NCBI GenBank assembly: GCA_948474755.1
Contig: CAOLHI010000424.1
Span: forward strand, 868,001 to 932,000
Source: Ctenosaura bakeri
Taxonomy: Eukaryota > Chordata > Lepidosauria > Squamata > Iguanidae
Direction of reading: 5' to 3'
DNA length: 64,000 bases
Shown here: positions 1 to 11,657 of the stretch, in pieces
Layout: each line of letters starts with the position of its first letter
How positions within the stretch are numbered: position 1 is the first letter of the stretch
Translations under genes and position numbers: made by a program
Notes under the pieces: model-generated
What the model was told of the DNA's origin: nothing
Databases searched by the model: none
The model's input: the letters and a program-made list of their open reading frames with translations, nothing else

Positions 1-335
1 AGAGTCTATTCCACCATCAAACAGCTCTTCCAAAAAGAAAGGTTTTTTTCCCTAATGTTTAGGTGGCATCTCTTTTCTTCTGATTTTAATCCATTGCTTC
101 ATATTCCGGTCTGTGCAGCATCAGAAAACAAGCTTGTTCCATCTTCTACATGACATCCTTCAGCTATTTAAACATAGCTACTGTGCCACCTCACAATCTT
201 CTCTCCTCCAGGCTAAACATACTCAGATCCCTAAGTTGTTCCTCATAAGGCTGGTTTCCAGACCTTTGACCATCTTGGTCACTCTTCTCTGTACATGTTT
301 CAGCTTGTCAATATCCTTCCTGAGAAGTATTTACC
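1..335 (-). repeat. CR1 LINE, 3' part of ORF2, truncated by the window edge
   Basis: Read on the minus strand, this matches the end of a CR1 reverse transcriptase. It runs in parallel with the better preserved CR1 piece at 24045-24552, including the stretch before the 'TTCCTCATAAGG' block. Several frame breaks make it non-coding. The left end is cut by the window. Confidence 0.75.
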
Positions 336-1054
336 AACATATAGTGTCAAATTTTAACTTACATAATAAAATGCTGGATCCTCACTGAGAAAAAGGGAGA
401 GCTGAAAAAATAGCTAACATCTAGAAGAGAGTGCAGATCGGAATCACACATGGGAAACCCTGGAAGAACCAACAGAACTTGTTAAAGAGACGAACAGGAA
501 TCCTGTTGGGGACCTAAATCTTGCTAAATGGCCTTATGTCTGCAGGAAACGGAATCAAGCAGTTCTCTATCGTCTTTATCCAGTAAAGGCCTGCTGTGAT
601 GTTAATACACAGGGGAGCCAGCAAAATGATTGATTTCTGTTGGGACTGATGCACAGTGGGACTAATGTCCATTGAGGCTGTTTTGTATTGGGACACTGAG
701 TAGGAGTGTCAATGTACATTAGGACACTCTTGCTGATGCCCCATCTTTGCAATTCATTATCAGGGTTTGTTTATTATATTGCATTCATATTTATTTTCAG
801 TTCCTTAGTCCCTCTGCTAAGCTTAGGGTTTCTTAGTGCCTCTGCTATGTAGCTAGGCTTATGTAAAGTTATGCAACAAGCACTGTGACAGAGGATTCTG
901 ACTATTGTTAATAAGTTTTGAGCATTTTTTTAAAAAAAATATTAATAATTAAACAACAAAACAATATATAACATTACAAAACATATAACACACTACCGAA
1001 TACATAATGAACCTAAACAAACAAACCACTATATATTATATTTTCTTAAACTTA
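336..1054. other. Intergenic stretch, nothing recognised
   Basis: No exon-like segment or clear repeat was recognised here. Composition becomes A+T-rich towards 900-1050. The short open frames show no family resemblance. Confidence 0.5.
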
Positions 1055-1510
1055 GGCCATTTCTGCATGGGGTAATAAGAAAGGTGCAATGCATCCTCCA
1101 CGGAGGACGTCTGCACCTTGGAGCGGACTGGGTTCGGACTACTTACTGTATATCCGTACCTCAGTCCGCTCCGGAACGACCCCAAGTGGTCCTCCAGTGT
1201 GCTTTTGAAAGACCTGGTTTTTCCAGTCTTTCAAAAGCACGGAGCACACCACTGCGAGCCTGCTCCCTTGTGCAGATTTGCAGGCTTGCACCAATGCGAG
1301 CCTGTGATCTGCCAAGGGCGGGCTTTAGGCTGGTGAGCTTCAACGGTTGGTCGAGACCCACAACCAACCGGAAGCCACCATTTTGGACGCTGGAGCAGAG
1401 TGGGTTGACTACCATGCACTGCTCCAGAGCAGCCTGGATCGGACCGGGGAGCCAGAAGATCTGGTAAGTAGTGGCACGGGGCGATTCCCTCACCCCATGC
1501 AGAAATGGCC
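1055..1510. mobile_element. Multi-hairpin MITE, copy 1
   Basis: A 456-bp non-autonomous element with inverted ends (GGCCATTTCTGCATGGGG and its near complement at the right). Inside are six successive stem-loops, the clearest being a GTGCTTTTGAAAGAC stem at about 1199-1242 and a GGAGCGGACTG stem. Copies lie at 9146-9602 and 55541-56018. No transposase is encoded, so movement must have depended on an enzyme made elsewhere. This copy has no clean target duplication. Confidence 0.8.
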
Positions 1511-4011
1511 ATTGGCTATTCTACTATTATATCACCAGTGTACCCCACCACCAAGACCATTAGAGATATAACCACTTCCATTCCCTTCAAAAAGCTCTAT
1601 TCCCCTTCCAAAATTGTAATGAGTTTTGACCATCAATACATACATCTTTCTATCCTGCCTTTCTGAAGTACGTAGCTGGTTGTCTTTTTAGAGTGGATTA
1701 ATTCACCTTATTGAAGTCATGCAACAAAGACTTGTGGAACCTTAAATACTGACAGGAGCATGGAGAACTGCCTTTTATTGCTCCATCTTAGCCTGATTCT
1801 GTTAGCTCTGACTGGCAACAACGACTTCCCAAAGTTCTAGCAAGCACTCCTGTCTAGCCTTACCTGGTGGTGCCTAGTTGAGGGGGAAAAAGAGAAAGAA
1901 AGGGACACTGCACTCTTGAGGCCTGTTTAGACAATACAATTATAATGCCATTATTCCAGTTTAACTGTCTTGGCTGCATCCTATGGAAACCTATGGCCCG
2001 TAGTTTGATGAGGCACTGCAAAATGCCTCTCCCTAAACTACAAATTTAAGCAGCACCTAAGGTTGCATATATGCATTTCCTAATTTGCAGAAGGACATAT
2101 CAATATCTCTTCGTACACCATCCATCCAGCTTCTGTGTACCTTAGTAGTTCAGCAGCCAGGAGAAGAAAACTGGCATTACAATCCTAGATCTCCAGGGAG
2201 TTGCTTTATACAGTCTTATCTGTCATCCACAAATCTCCAGGAAGGAGCTTTCTGTCAGTTACCTGTTCTTACTAGAGCAGCCAAATATATCCTACTGCCT
2301 GGGAGGGAGGAGCAACTGATATCTGGCTGCCTGAGGTGCTATCACTCACCCATCCACACACATCATGGTATACACTATTCAAACCAAACTAAGTTGTTTG
2401 GCATATGAGGCAAAAAAAGTCCTGCAAGTATCCCCCCGCCTGTCAGTAAAAATGCAATGAACAGTAAATAACAATTTTCTGTTCTTTCACAATATCTTAT
2501 ATTTATTACTTGAAGCAGCCACTTCACTCTGACTTAAGGTAGTTCTAATCTTTCATCATCTTTAGGCAGTTGCCAGAGACTTGACACAGTCTGTTATAGC
2601 TAACATCTGCTTTTTCTGCTTTGGGCATCTTAATCCCCCTGGTTGAGCAACACTCTGAGGCATAATAGGAAATTATGAGGCTGACTAACATAACCTACCA
2701 GGGCTTAGAAAGTGCTGAAGTTTCAAGTGAACATTTTTATCAAATCAATGGTCAAAAAAACTATTCCTGCCAAAGCACCAAGGCCACTGAAGGTGTTGTA
2801 CATGTTGTACCTGAAAAAGAGAGGTCTTGAGACTCAAACCTAACTGAAAATATCATCTCTGTGATGATACAGATTGGGGTTGGGACGATCCATATGGAGA
2901 GGCGGGATACAAATAAATAATAAATAAAAAAATGCTGGTAGTTGAGAGGGGAAAAATAGAAAGAAAGGGACATTGCACATGGTCCAAAACATTGGTTCTT
3001 CTCTAGACAAATCTCAGGACCAGAACAAAACAGATTGAGTTGTCATTGTTGGAAGCCAAGACTTATTTAGTCTCTTTGTTGCCTTTGACTGGGAAGGGAG
3101 CATCCATGGGGCTCCAGCTCCAATAATGGATGCTAGCTTATACCCACACATGACAGCCAACTTTTTTGGGGCTATTTTAACCAAGCAGAGGTCAGTTTCT
3201 TTTTCTATCTCCTTGCTGTCCTAAGATGGATTTCCTGAGACAACAAATGTAAGTTTTTTTCCTTCTTTTTATCTTACAAGAGTGTTCAGAGTCATTTCTC
3301 CTGTTTTTACCACAATCTCAAGCTGCACTAGCCCTGCTGCACTCTGCTTAATACAGATACCAAATATTCCTACAGTCATCCCCCACAAGATAGGAAGGAG
3401 TCCCCGATGTGAGGTTTAAACAAATTTATTAATGCTTATTAAAAACAATTGTAAGGCTTCTTATTATCTGTATATGAAGTGAAATAAAAGCCATGTGGTT
3501 TCTACGGGTACCCATTCTAGGCATGGAGCCAATAATTTTGCTTACTATTAATGGTACTGATAAGGCTCTTCCGGGAAGAGTGCCAAAGGGCCCTGCCTGA
3601 GTAAACAGTTCATGACAGAATGAAGGTGCTCAAAAATAGAAGGCAGACGGCTCAGCTGGAACACAGATAACAGAGTGAGAACTCTTCAGAACAGAGAGAG
3701 AGTTCAAGGAACTAACCTCTGGGTCCTGTTATGTAACACATAGCTATAAAAGTCAACCAGCTCAGTGCTCCTGGGCTAGAGGACACTTCCTCTGCATCGA
3801 GGAGCCTGCCTAAGATTGCTGTATTAAGAGAATGCTCCATATCTAATTAATAGACCCAGGGAACCGGATCAGCTAAACACTTTAACATTTCCAACACTCT
3901 TATAGAATGTCAGCTAAAAAAAGACTATGAAACATGCTACCTGTTATAGCTGTGAATGCATAATAGCACACACTGCCTTATTATAAAGTATCTACATACT
4001 GAAACGTATCT
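1511..4011. other. Intergenic repeat-derived stretch
   Basis: About 1926-2065 holds half of a family B palindromic MITE ('CTATGG...GTAGTTTGATGAGGCAC'). About 2865-2935 is the 3' end of a SINE ('AGGCGGGATACAAATAAATAATAAATAAA'-type tail). About 3378-3896 looks like a possible LTR on the minus strand, with TGTTGG at its 5' end and an AATAAA, but its other end could not be defined. No host exon was recognised. Confidence 0.4.
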
Positions 4012-4731
4012 GGTTGTTGTTAACTGCCACCAAGTCGATTTTGATTTATAGGCACCCTATAAATGAAAGCCCTCCAAGTCATCATCATCATCAACACCTC
4101 TGTTCAGGTCTTATAGACTCAGGGCCATGGCTTCCTTGATTGAGGCTATCTTTCTATAATGCAGTCTTCTTTCGTACTGCCTTCTTACCTTACCAAGCGT
4201 TATTGCCTGTGCTAGCGAGTCATGTCTTCTCGTGATATGTCCAAAGTATGACAATCTTAGTTTTAGTCATCTTGGCTTCTGGGGAGAGTTTAGGCTTGAT
4301 TTGCCTTAGGACTCTTTTATTTATTTTTGTAGCAGTCCACAGTATCCGTAGAACTCTTCTCCAGCACAACATTTCAAATGAGTTGCTTTTCTTCCTATCA
4401 GCTTTCCTCACTGTCTAGCTTTCACAGCCATACACAGAAATGAGAAATACAGCAGCAAGGAACTGTCCTAATTTAGTATTCAATGTATTTAGTATTCTTT
4501 ACATCTCAGGATCTTGTCTAATTCTTTCATAGCTACCCTTCCAAGTAAATCTATCTTTGTGCTTTCTTCCCTGACTTTCTTCACAGTAATTGTTCCAAGT
4601 ATTTGCTATTTCCAGCTAGTAATACAATATCATCTGCATATCTTAAATTGTGGGTGTTCCTCCCTTCAGCTTTCATCTCTGTTTTCTCAGAGGCCAATCC
4701 TGCTTTACGTATGATACACTGAGTGTACAAA

Positions 4732-6243
4732 TGTTGGGCCCGAGGCCCTCCGGGCAGGTCTTGTGTTGTACACTCACACATTTTAGTTCTACTTGCCTTC
4801 GGACTAACGAGCGTGTTTGGGGGGTTAGCTCATGCTATTGTGTTGCTAGGTCAGGTTGCCATGTATGCTACAGACCTGTGAGAACAGTCAAAGAATGTTA
4901 ACGAGGGGTACTTCACTCCCCATGCCATCCTGTACAGGGAGCAGAGAGTGAAGCTGATTAGGGAGCTGATTAGGGACCACCCACTGCTGTCTTGGGCAGG
5001 TAATGATGTTACCCTGTATGTTGGGGTGTCCCGGGAGGGGTGCCCAGGTAGCCAAATAAAACACAAATTGGGGGAATTTAGCTGGAGCACTCTCTTGGCT
5101 AAACGAGAGGCATGGTAACTTTAGCAAGGATCTTTAACCCTATGTCTACGGCTTCAGGCCAGAGAGCAAGCAAGCAAGTTTAAAAGTAACAAAAATAACA
5201 GTTTTATTGAAAGATAAACAGCAAATAAAACAACGCGCACACACTAGCTAACTTGGAAGCAGAAATAGAGAGCTTGGGGATAGGCAATACGACACCTGGT
5301 CTCATAGTCCTGGAGAGAAAGATGGGGTTCCGGGGAAGAAAGCTCAGCATGGCTGGCTGAGGGGAGCTCCTCAGACAGACCGACAGCAAGGCAGGATGGA
5401 AGTCCAGGGTGATCCAAGCAGTCTGAAACCCGTTTGGAAATGAGGGGTTTTTATAGGGGAGTTTGTGCCTACTGGCCATGGCGTGCCAGGTGAGAACAAA
5501 AGGAGTTTAGATCTGGACAAAGGATTTGGAAAAGGTCAAGTTTGCACGATGAGCTTAACGCTCGACGACAATAGTTTGGCCAGTATGTAAATGTCCTGTC
5601 TAAAAGGACTGGTTCGGCTGAGAGCCGTGCAGCTATTGTAAGATTTGCAGTGGGAGGTTCCCTGAAGCTATGAGCGAGGCTTGAGTTGCTGGCCTCAATG
5701 GGGTCTGGAATGTAAAACCATTAGCGGCCGCACCCTGTCCGTGCTTGTCCAGAGAACCTCGCAAACACGTGGAGTGAGGTGGCTTAAAAAGGTCAAGCAA
5801 AGGCCGAATTGTTTGATATCAAAATGATATCTGGGGTCCTCACCAACAGTGTCATAGATGGAGTAACAATGAGACTTGGCCATGAGCCTATCATGCACCT
5901 GGCCCATGGATGCCTCAGTAATTGGTGTCTGAGGTGGGATAGCACCCCCCCCCCGCCCGTTTCGGCATGGTGGATTGATGGGTTGACAGCCTGTTTTGCC
6001 ACTCGCACACGAAAAGCCTATATAATCTGTTGGAACAAAGAGAACCCTGCTCCGTTGCCTGCTTTGCCTTTCTGATGGAGTCAGAGTGTATGTATGCATG
6101 TGTGCCTTTTATTTTTATTTTTGCTTCTTTGCTTAATAAACTGCATTCTCAAAGACCAGAACTGGCTTGGTTCTTGCTTCCCAGCATCTCGTACTTCGAA
6201 CCTTGCACAGCCACCCAATCCAGGGAGGGTTGTGTGTGCTACA
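4732..6243 (+). mobile_element. Solo LTR, second family, interrupted by another LTR
   Basis: This LTR starts TGTTGGGCCC and ends GTGTGCTACA, flanked by the direct repeat ACAAA (4727-4731 and 6244-6248). Removing the nested LTR at 5007-5868 and one copy of its target repeat leaves about 646 bp. A TATATAA lies near 6019 and AATAAA near 6135, giving plus-strand orientation. Removing it joins the flanking LINE in frame. No internal retroviral sequence is present, so it is a recombined solo LTR. Confidence 0.8.
5007..5868 (-). mobile_element. Solo LTR copy D (main family), nested
   Basis: An 862-bp LTR with plus-strand ends TGTTACCCTG and GAGTAACA, flanked by a 4-bp target duplication ATGA (5003-5006 and 5869-5872). 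It carries the family's GATATCATTTTGATATC motif near its 5' end and AATAAA on the minus strand. It sits inside the LTR at 4732-6243. Four-base duplications fit class I endogenous retroviruses, though some Ty3-type elements cannot be excluded. No coding region accompanies it. Confidence 0.88.
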
Positions 6244-6399
6244 ACAAATTAAATGGATAGGATGATATAATATAGCCTTGCCTGGCCCCCTTACCAAATA
6301 TAAACCATGCTGTTTTTCCACATTCTGCCCTGATGGTAGCCTCTTGCACTGAGTACTGAATATTAGGATAATAAAATGTTGTGGTACACCTTTTTCTTT

Positions 6400-6830
6400 A
6401 AGAGTGATCTATTGGGGATATTGAGAGATTTTGGTAATGAGACTCTCAATCAGCAGAGTAATTGCACAAAACACGGAAGTTGAACAGATCACCAGTCCCA
6501 CTTCTTTAACTCCACCCAAAACACACTTAATCTAGCTCAAAATAAACACAAAACAATTTGGTTAAAAATATAAAAGAGTTTACTCACAAAATCTTGTGCA
6601 TAGTCTACACAGGTTCAATTCTTGAGGAAGGTAGGAAGAAAAATAAGCACTCACATGCTTGCTGCCAATGATCCCTGTTAGGAAATCTCAGAGCATGCTT
6701 TCAGGTCAGAAGGTGAAGACAAAAACGGGGAGAGCACATGGCAAGAGAACTTTTTAAAAACAAAGAAATGTGTAGGTGCTGGGAGAAGAGGTGTTAATCA
6801 ACAAACAGGAAGTTTCCTCTCTAGGCTATC
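6400..6830 (-). repeat. Possible LTR-like insertion inside the LINE
   Basis: This segment does not continue the LINE reading on either side. On the minus strand it has a 'TTTTATATTTTTAACC' run and polypurine-rich tracts resembling an LTR. Its ends and target duplication could not be found. Confidence 0.3.
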
Positions 6831-7915
6831 TCTCTGTGCTTACCATAGACATGCAAACAAAACTAGCCAGTTCATTAGGCATGCAAAGGTTGCTACTCCC
6901 AACATGATCCATAGTTTTTCATGTTTTAACCATCAAAGGCTTTGCTATAATCTATTTAGCACAGGTTGATTTTCTTCTGAAATTCCTTGGTGCACTCCAT
7001 TATCCAATGGGTGTTTGTAATATGATCCCTATTGCCTCTTTCTTTCCTGAACCCAGCTTGGACATACTGGCATTTCTTGCTCCATATATGGTAAAAAATA
7101 TCTGTTGTAGAACTTTAAGCAACACTTTGCTTACACAGGAAACTAATACAATATTCTTCAGGTTGTACTCTGGCACAATGATTTCTTTAGTATTCTTATT
7201 TAGCTTTACTCTAACTTTTGTTATTATGACATTCATGGTTTGTGCCACAATCTAATCCTGCTGTTGTTTTTGCAGAGAGGATGGAGTTTCTCCATCTTCT
7301 GCTTCCAACTATATATTCTATTTGATTTCTGTATTGGCCATCAGGTGATATCCATGTATGCAATCACCTCTTTAATTGTTTGAGGAATGTATTGATAATA
7401 AACTGTTGGCCTCACAAAATTCAGTCAATCTCCTGCTTCATTTCTCGTTCCTAAGCCAAATTTTCCTGCAATCTTTGATTCTGCTCTGCCTCCTATTTTT
7501 GCATTCCAGTTACCTATGATTAAAAACAAATCCTTTTTTGGTATGTGATCTATTTCCTCCAAAATTCCAACATAAGATCTTTCAGTTTCTTTTTCTTCTG
7601 CCCCTGCAGTTGGAGCATAAACTTGGGTTATGGTTATTGATGGGTTTTCCTGAAAGTCTCATTGATATTATTCAGTCAGATTTTACATTATATCCTCAAT
7701 TGCTTTTGCTACAATATTAATACCACCCCAATTCTTCTTCAATTTTCCTATCTTGACTAAAACACTGTGCAGTTGTCTGACTCAAAATGTCCCATTCCTG
7801 TCCACTTTAGCTTGTTCACCTCATTATTGCAATGTTTATAAGTTCCATTGCTTGTTTTACTATGTCTAGCTTCCCCTAATTCATGTTGCTCACATTCCAT
7901 GTTCCTATAATATGT

Positions 7916-8117
7916 GGCCATTTCTACCCTACACTGTTATAGTGCTATTGTTCCACTTTCAATATCCTATGGAATCCTAGGGTTTGCAGTTTAGGAAGGG
8001 GCTTTTAGAAGTCTCAGCCAGAGAACTCTTTGGCCTCAGTAAACTACCAACCCTAGAATACCACAGGATGTTGAAAGTGGAATAACAGCACTATAACAGT
8101 GTAGGGTGGAAATGTCC
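7916..8117. mobile_element. Long-palindrome MITE, family A
   Basis: The two halves are near-perfect inverted copies: GGCCATTTCTACCC...TGTTATAGTGCTATTGTTCC on the left is answered on the right. It is flanked by a 3-bp duplication TGT (7913-7915, 8118-8120). It is 202 bp and has no coding content. Confidence 0.85.
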
Positions 8118-9145
8118 TGTGTTGTGCATCTTCAGATTTTCCTTTTGCCTCTGAGCAACATCTGAACATCCTTTCAGCTAGAGTCCAGTTGCATTAGCAG
8201 CCACAGCACATCTCATAATTGTCCTCTGCTCTTGCCCAGTAGGTTGCTGAGTGCCATCAGACCTGGGAGTTGCATCTTCTGTGACTATCTCTTCTTTCAT
8301 TTTGGATTGTCTCATCACAAGGTTTTCAGGGCAAAAAGAGGTTTAGCAAGCCTGCTTCTGTGCACAGGGGCAAAATGCATAGGAATGGGACAGGGAGCTC
8401 TGGAGGAGGAAAAGAAGGCTCACACAAGGCTCCCCCCAACCTTCCCTTCTGTTTTTCAGGGGAATGAGAAGAGGGAAGCAATGGAGGGGGAAAGGAAGGC
8501 TCACATGAGGCTTCCCCCACCCCAACCCCATCCCTTCTGTTTTGCCTCAGTGAGAGTTCTCCGTACTGAAGCAAAATGCATGTGAATAGGAAGAGAAGGA
8601 GAATTGCACGGGGGGTGGGTGGGAGAGGCACATGAGCTCATAAATAATCAAATTTTCAAAGATCAAACCCACAAAGGACGAAGGACTGTATCATGTTAAA
8701 TAAACTCTTGAAGGTTTATAGCTAGTGCCACAATGTATGTCTTTATAGTTCATTACATCCCCCCTACTCCACAACTATATAACTGTGCTTAAATACTGTA
8801 CTCTATCCATACATCTGAAGATGAGAAATCCACAAAAGCTCATGATGAAAAGGTGCTGCTAGACTCCTTCCCTCCCTTCTGTTTCATACTGAAATGATCT
8901 AAAATGCTTATCTCTTTAAAAGGGGTATCATATAAACCAGGAGTAGGAAACTTGTAAACCTCTAGATATTGTTGACTACGGCTCCCATCCTTCCAAGTCA
9001 ATATAGACAGGGGCAAGGACTTATGGGAATTGCAGTCACATAACAGCTAAGGGCCACAATTTGCTTGCTTCTGGTATAAATTACGCCCAGAATGGTCACA
9101 TGTGGAACAGGAATTTAATAATTGCAATCTATTTTAGCAAACTTA
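8118..9145. other. Intergenic stretch with DNA-transposon debris
   Basis: The LINE appears to run on to about 8340. The stretch 8390-8550 contains two tandem copies of a unit with 'AGGCTCACA(C/T)(A/G)AGGCT', ending in a DNA-transposon-like end near 8690. The stretch 8938-9078 is a degraded palindromic element containing 'GACTACGGCTCCCATC'. No host exon was recognised. Confidence 0.4.
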
Positions 9146-9602
9146 GGCCATTTCCACACGGGCTTTTTTAAACGGGGCAGAGCATCCTCCAGGGAGAATG
9201 TCTGCACCTGGGAGCGGACTGGGTCAGACCTACTTAACTTAGATCCGCACCCCAGTCTGCTCCGGAACGACCTCAAGTGGTCTTCCAGCGTGCTTTTGAA
9301 AGACCGCTAAAAACAGGTCTTTCAAAAGCACGGAGTGTGCCGCTGCGAGCCTGCTCTCTTATGCAGATTCACAGGTTCGCATTGGTACGAGCCTGTGATC
9401 TGCAGAGGGGCGGGCTTTAGGCTGGCGAGCTTCAGCGGTTGGTCGAGACCCTCGACCAACTGGAAGCCACCATTTTCGTCCCCGGAGGAGTGCGGAGCAG
9501 CGGCCACGCACTGCTCCGGAGCAGCGTGGACCAGACCGGGAAGCCCAAAAGTCCGGTGAGTAGCATCACAGAGTGATTCCCTCGCCCCATGCAGAAATGG
9601 CC
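9146..9602. mobile_element. Multi-hairpin MITE, copy 2
   Basis: A 457-bp second copy of the 1055-1510 element, with the same order of stem-loops and the same GGCC ends. The flanking 3-bp target duplication is TTA (9143-9145, 9603-9605). Internal stem 3 (GTGCTTTTGAAAGACC and its complement) is nearly perfect. Confidence 0.85.
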
Positions 9603-11530
9603 TTAGAAAGTAGTGTGGGAGAGAACATGCCATGCTGAAATACAAATTATTTCTGTGACTAATATGCCAAATGCCAAGCCTTCCAAAAAAAAAAAAAAAC
9701 TTCCATAGGCTTGTTATGTCCAGAAAAACAATTGGCTTAGTGAAAAGCTGGTCCAGAGTGCCCACTTCTCAGCTGTCCTACACAACCTTTTTGATATGTT
9801 TGGTGGCTGATGCAAGCAAATTCCTATCTACCCTATTGATCTGGTGCATATAAGCATTGGCAATGTGTGGGAATAAGGCAAAAGATTCACTACAAAAAGA
9901 AACACAATAAAGGACAATGGTTTAGTGTAGCCTCTGTGAACAACAACTTATAATGAGAGGGCAAGGGCAGGACAGGTTACAAAGCACTTGGCATGTTGAT
10001 TCCATAATTTGTGGCCACATACCAGAATCTCCCAGCTCAGCTTGTACTTATTTCATATATTTTCCGCAAGGCCATGTAGCATGGCAGCTATGAAAGATTC
10101 ATGTAGGCCACAGCCTGACTCTGCTTTTCCATTTATACCAGAGTTGTTTTGATAAAATCTCACTTCATGTTTCTGTCCAATAGTCTACATGGTATATGCA
10201 AATTAAACAATACGGACCATGAATTTAATATCTGCCATAATGTGGAGGTTTGAGAGAAAAGCAATTCAAGGGCTCAGACAATGCTAGCCTGTCCACTGAA
10301 GTCAGTGTGACTTATTCTCAATTAAGTGGGCATAAGATCGCAGCCTAAAACTGCAATGTTTTTAGCAGCGGAAAAAACAAACAAAAAAGTGTCTCTGAAC
10401 AGGCTAGAATGTGACCTATATTATTTTAGACCAGGACTGGCTAGGTTATGTTGGACATCAGCCACAGACAGGATGGGCAGTAGTCAGTTGTGATGGGAAT
10501 TATAGTCCTGTCTGAACTAGAGAGCCTGAGATTACCTGGCAGCTTTACTCCTGCCTGGCAGCTTTACTCTGAAATCTTTTGATACTCATCTGTTGCATTT
10601 CTATCTACCCTTCCTTCGGGAAACTCAAGGAAGCACGCATCGTATCCTCACAACAATGTTGTGAGGTTGGTTTAGTCTGAGAGAGAAGAACTAGCCCAGG
10701 TACCCCAAGGGAGTTTCATAACTGAGTGGAAATTTAAGCCTGGGCTTAATCCAGCACTTCAACCATTTTATCACACTGGCTGAAGTTAATTGCTTACCTT
10801 ATACATTTTTGAACATTTGCAATGACTACTTTCTGCTAGAGTTATAAAATTGGCAGGGGGGGGGGATGACAATTCCAGTGTACTATGGTCCTGACTGTAC
10901 AATGATCAGAAAGTAAAGATTTTTTTATATAGAATAATGCAGCTCAATATGAGTGCTTGCTTTAGTTTATTTTCAGAGATGCAGAAGCCAGCACAAAAAC
11001 TGATGGTATTATTCACCAGAACTGAAGACTGGACCTTTGCAAGCTGCCTTGAGAGGTCTGGAGGAGGAATGAAATCAGAGAAGCCACATCAGCACAACTG
11101 ATTCCTTCAGAGGTGAGCATGGATAGGACAGAGCAGCATACTTCCAACCCTATGCACAAGTTAAGTCCCATTCAATTTGGTGAGAGTTATTTCCAAACAT
11201 GTTTAGAACTACATTTCAGAAATAAAGATTTTAGTGGGCTGTTGCTTTTAGCCCATTTTGACATAACATGAAAGATGGCTTCAATAGAGGAACTAGCAAA
11301 CCTCCTGTCAGAATCAGACTGCATTTCTATAGTAGTGCTGTGGCTTCCTCTGTGTCAGACCTCAAAACAAGAAAAACAAAATTGGAATATCCGTTGTAAA
11401 CAGTACGTATTTAAAAACAGGGTTGCTGAGAGATGGTACTGGGCCTGGGGCAGGATATATGATTAGAGCTTCGTCCCTAAATTTGGCAATAAGACACTAC
11501 AACCATCTCTGGGCTTTTGAGATATCAACA
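9603..11530. other. Intergenic stretch downstream of MS4A-like gene 1
   Basis: There is a poly-A run near 9687-9701, a palindromic element fragment near 10430-10515, and a minus-strand tRNA-type SINE at about 10590-10790 with a duplicated 'CCTGGCAGCTTTACTC' just before it. Nothing else was recognised. Confidence 0.45.
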
Positions 11531-11536
11531 TTTATT
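11531..11536 (-). terminator. Polyadenylation signal AATAAA of MS4A-like gene 1
   Basis: On the minus strand GCAAAATAAATGTTG lies 85 bases after the proposed stop. A very similar block (GCAAAATAAATATTTG) follows the proposed stop of the paralogue at 34041-34046. Two duplicates sharing the block argues that it is the true 3' end. Confidence 0.6.
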
Positions 11537-11621
11537 TTGCAATGTGTTTACACCATCCAAGAGGCCCAGGTCCTACAAAGGCCTGGGCTTCAAGGAGTTT
11601 GCAGCCCCTCCTCTGACCTGT

Positions 11622-11657
11622 TTAAATGCTACCAAGAATCTTCTGGGACCCCGACAG
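11622..11657 (-). CDS. MS4A-like: MS4A-like gene 1, proposed last coding exon
   Basis: A good acceptor (CAATTTTTTAG) is followed in phase 0 by LSGSQKILGSI and TAA. The AATAAA 85 bases on is shared with gene 2. The alternative is that exon 5 is not spliced and ends at a stop at 14648. Confidence 0.45.
   Translation of the reverse strand: MSGSQKILGSI

Larger units (their letters stand above)
4012..8340 (-). mobile_element. RTE/BovB-type LINE, decayed and interrupted
   Basis: Minus-strand pieces of one LINE can be followed across this interval. They show an endonuclease-like part (a degraded 'GNWNAKIGG...KFGLG' segment near 7380-7520), an RT part with 'DYSKAF' near 6945-6965, LRYADD near 4635-4655, and the C-terminal 'SFEMLCWRRVLRILWTA' tail near 4330-4390. 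The 3' end is at about 4012 with a GTTGTTGTT run. Frameshifts and stops are frequent. It is split at 4731/6244 by an LTR insertion and near 7916 by a MITE; 6400-6830 may be another insertion. The RTE assignment is from motif memory. Confidence 0.65.

Noticed and set aside
5695..6099. 134-residue minus-strand open frame
   Set aside because: It crosses the junction of two nested LTRs and resembles no protein.
9322..9765. 147-residue minus-strand open frame
   Set aside because: It is formed by the hairpin-rich MITE, and similar chance frames occur in the copy at 1055-1510.
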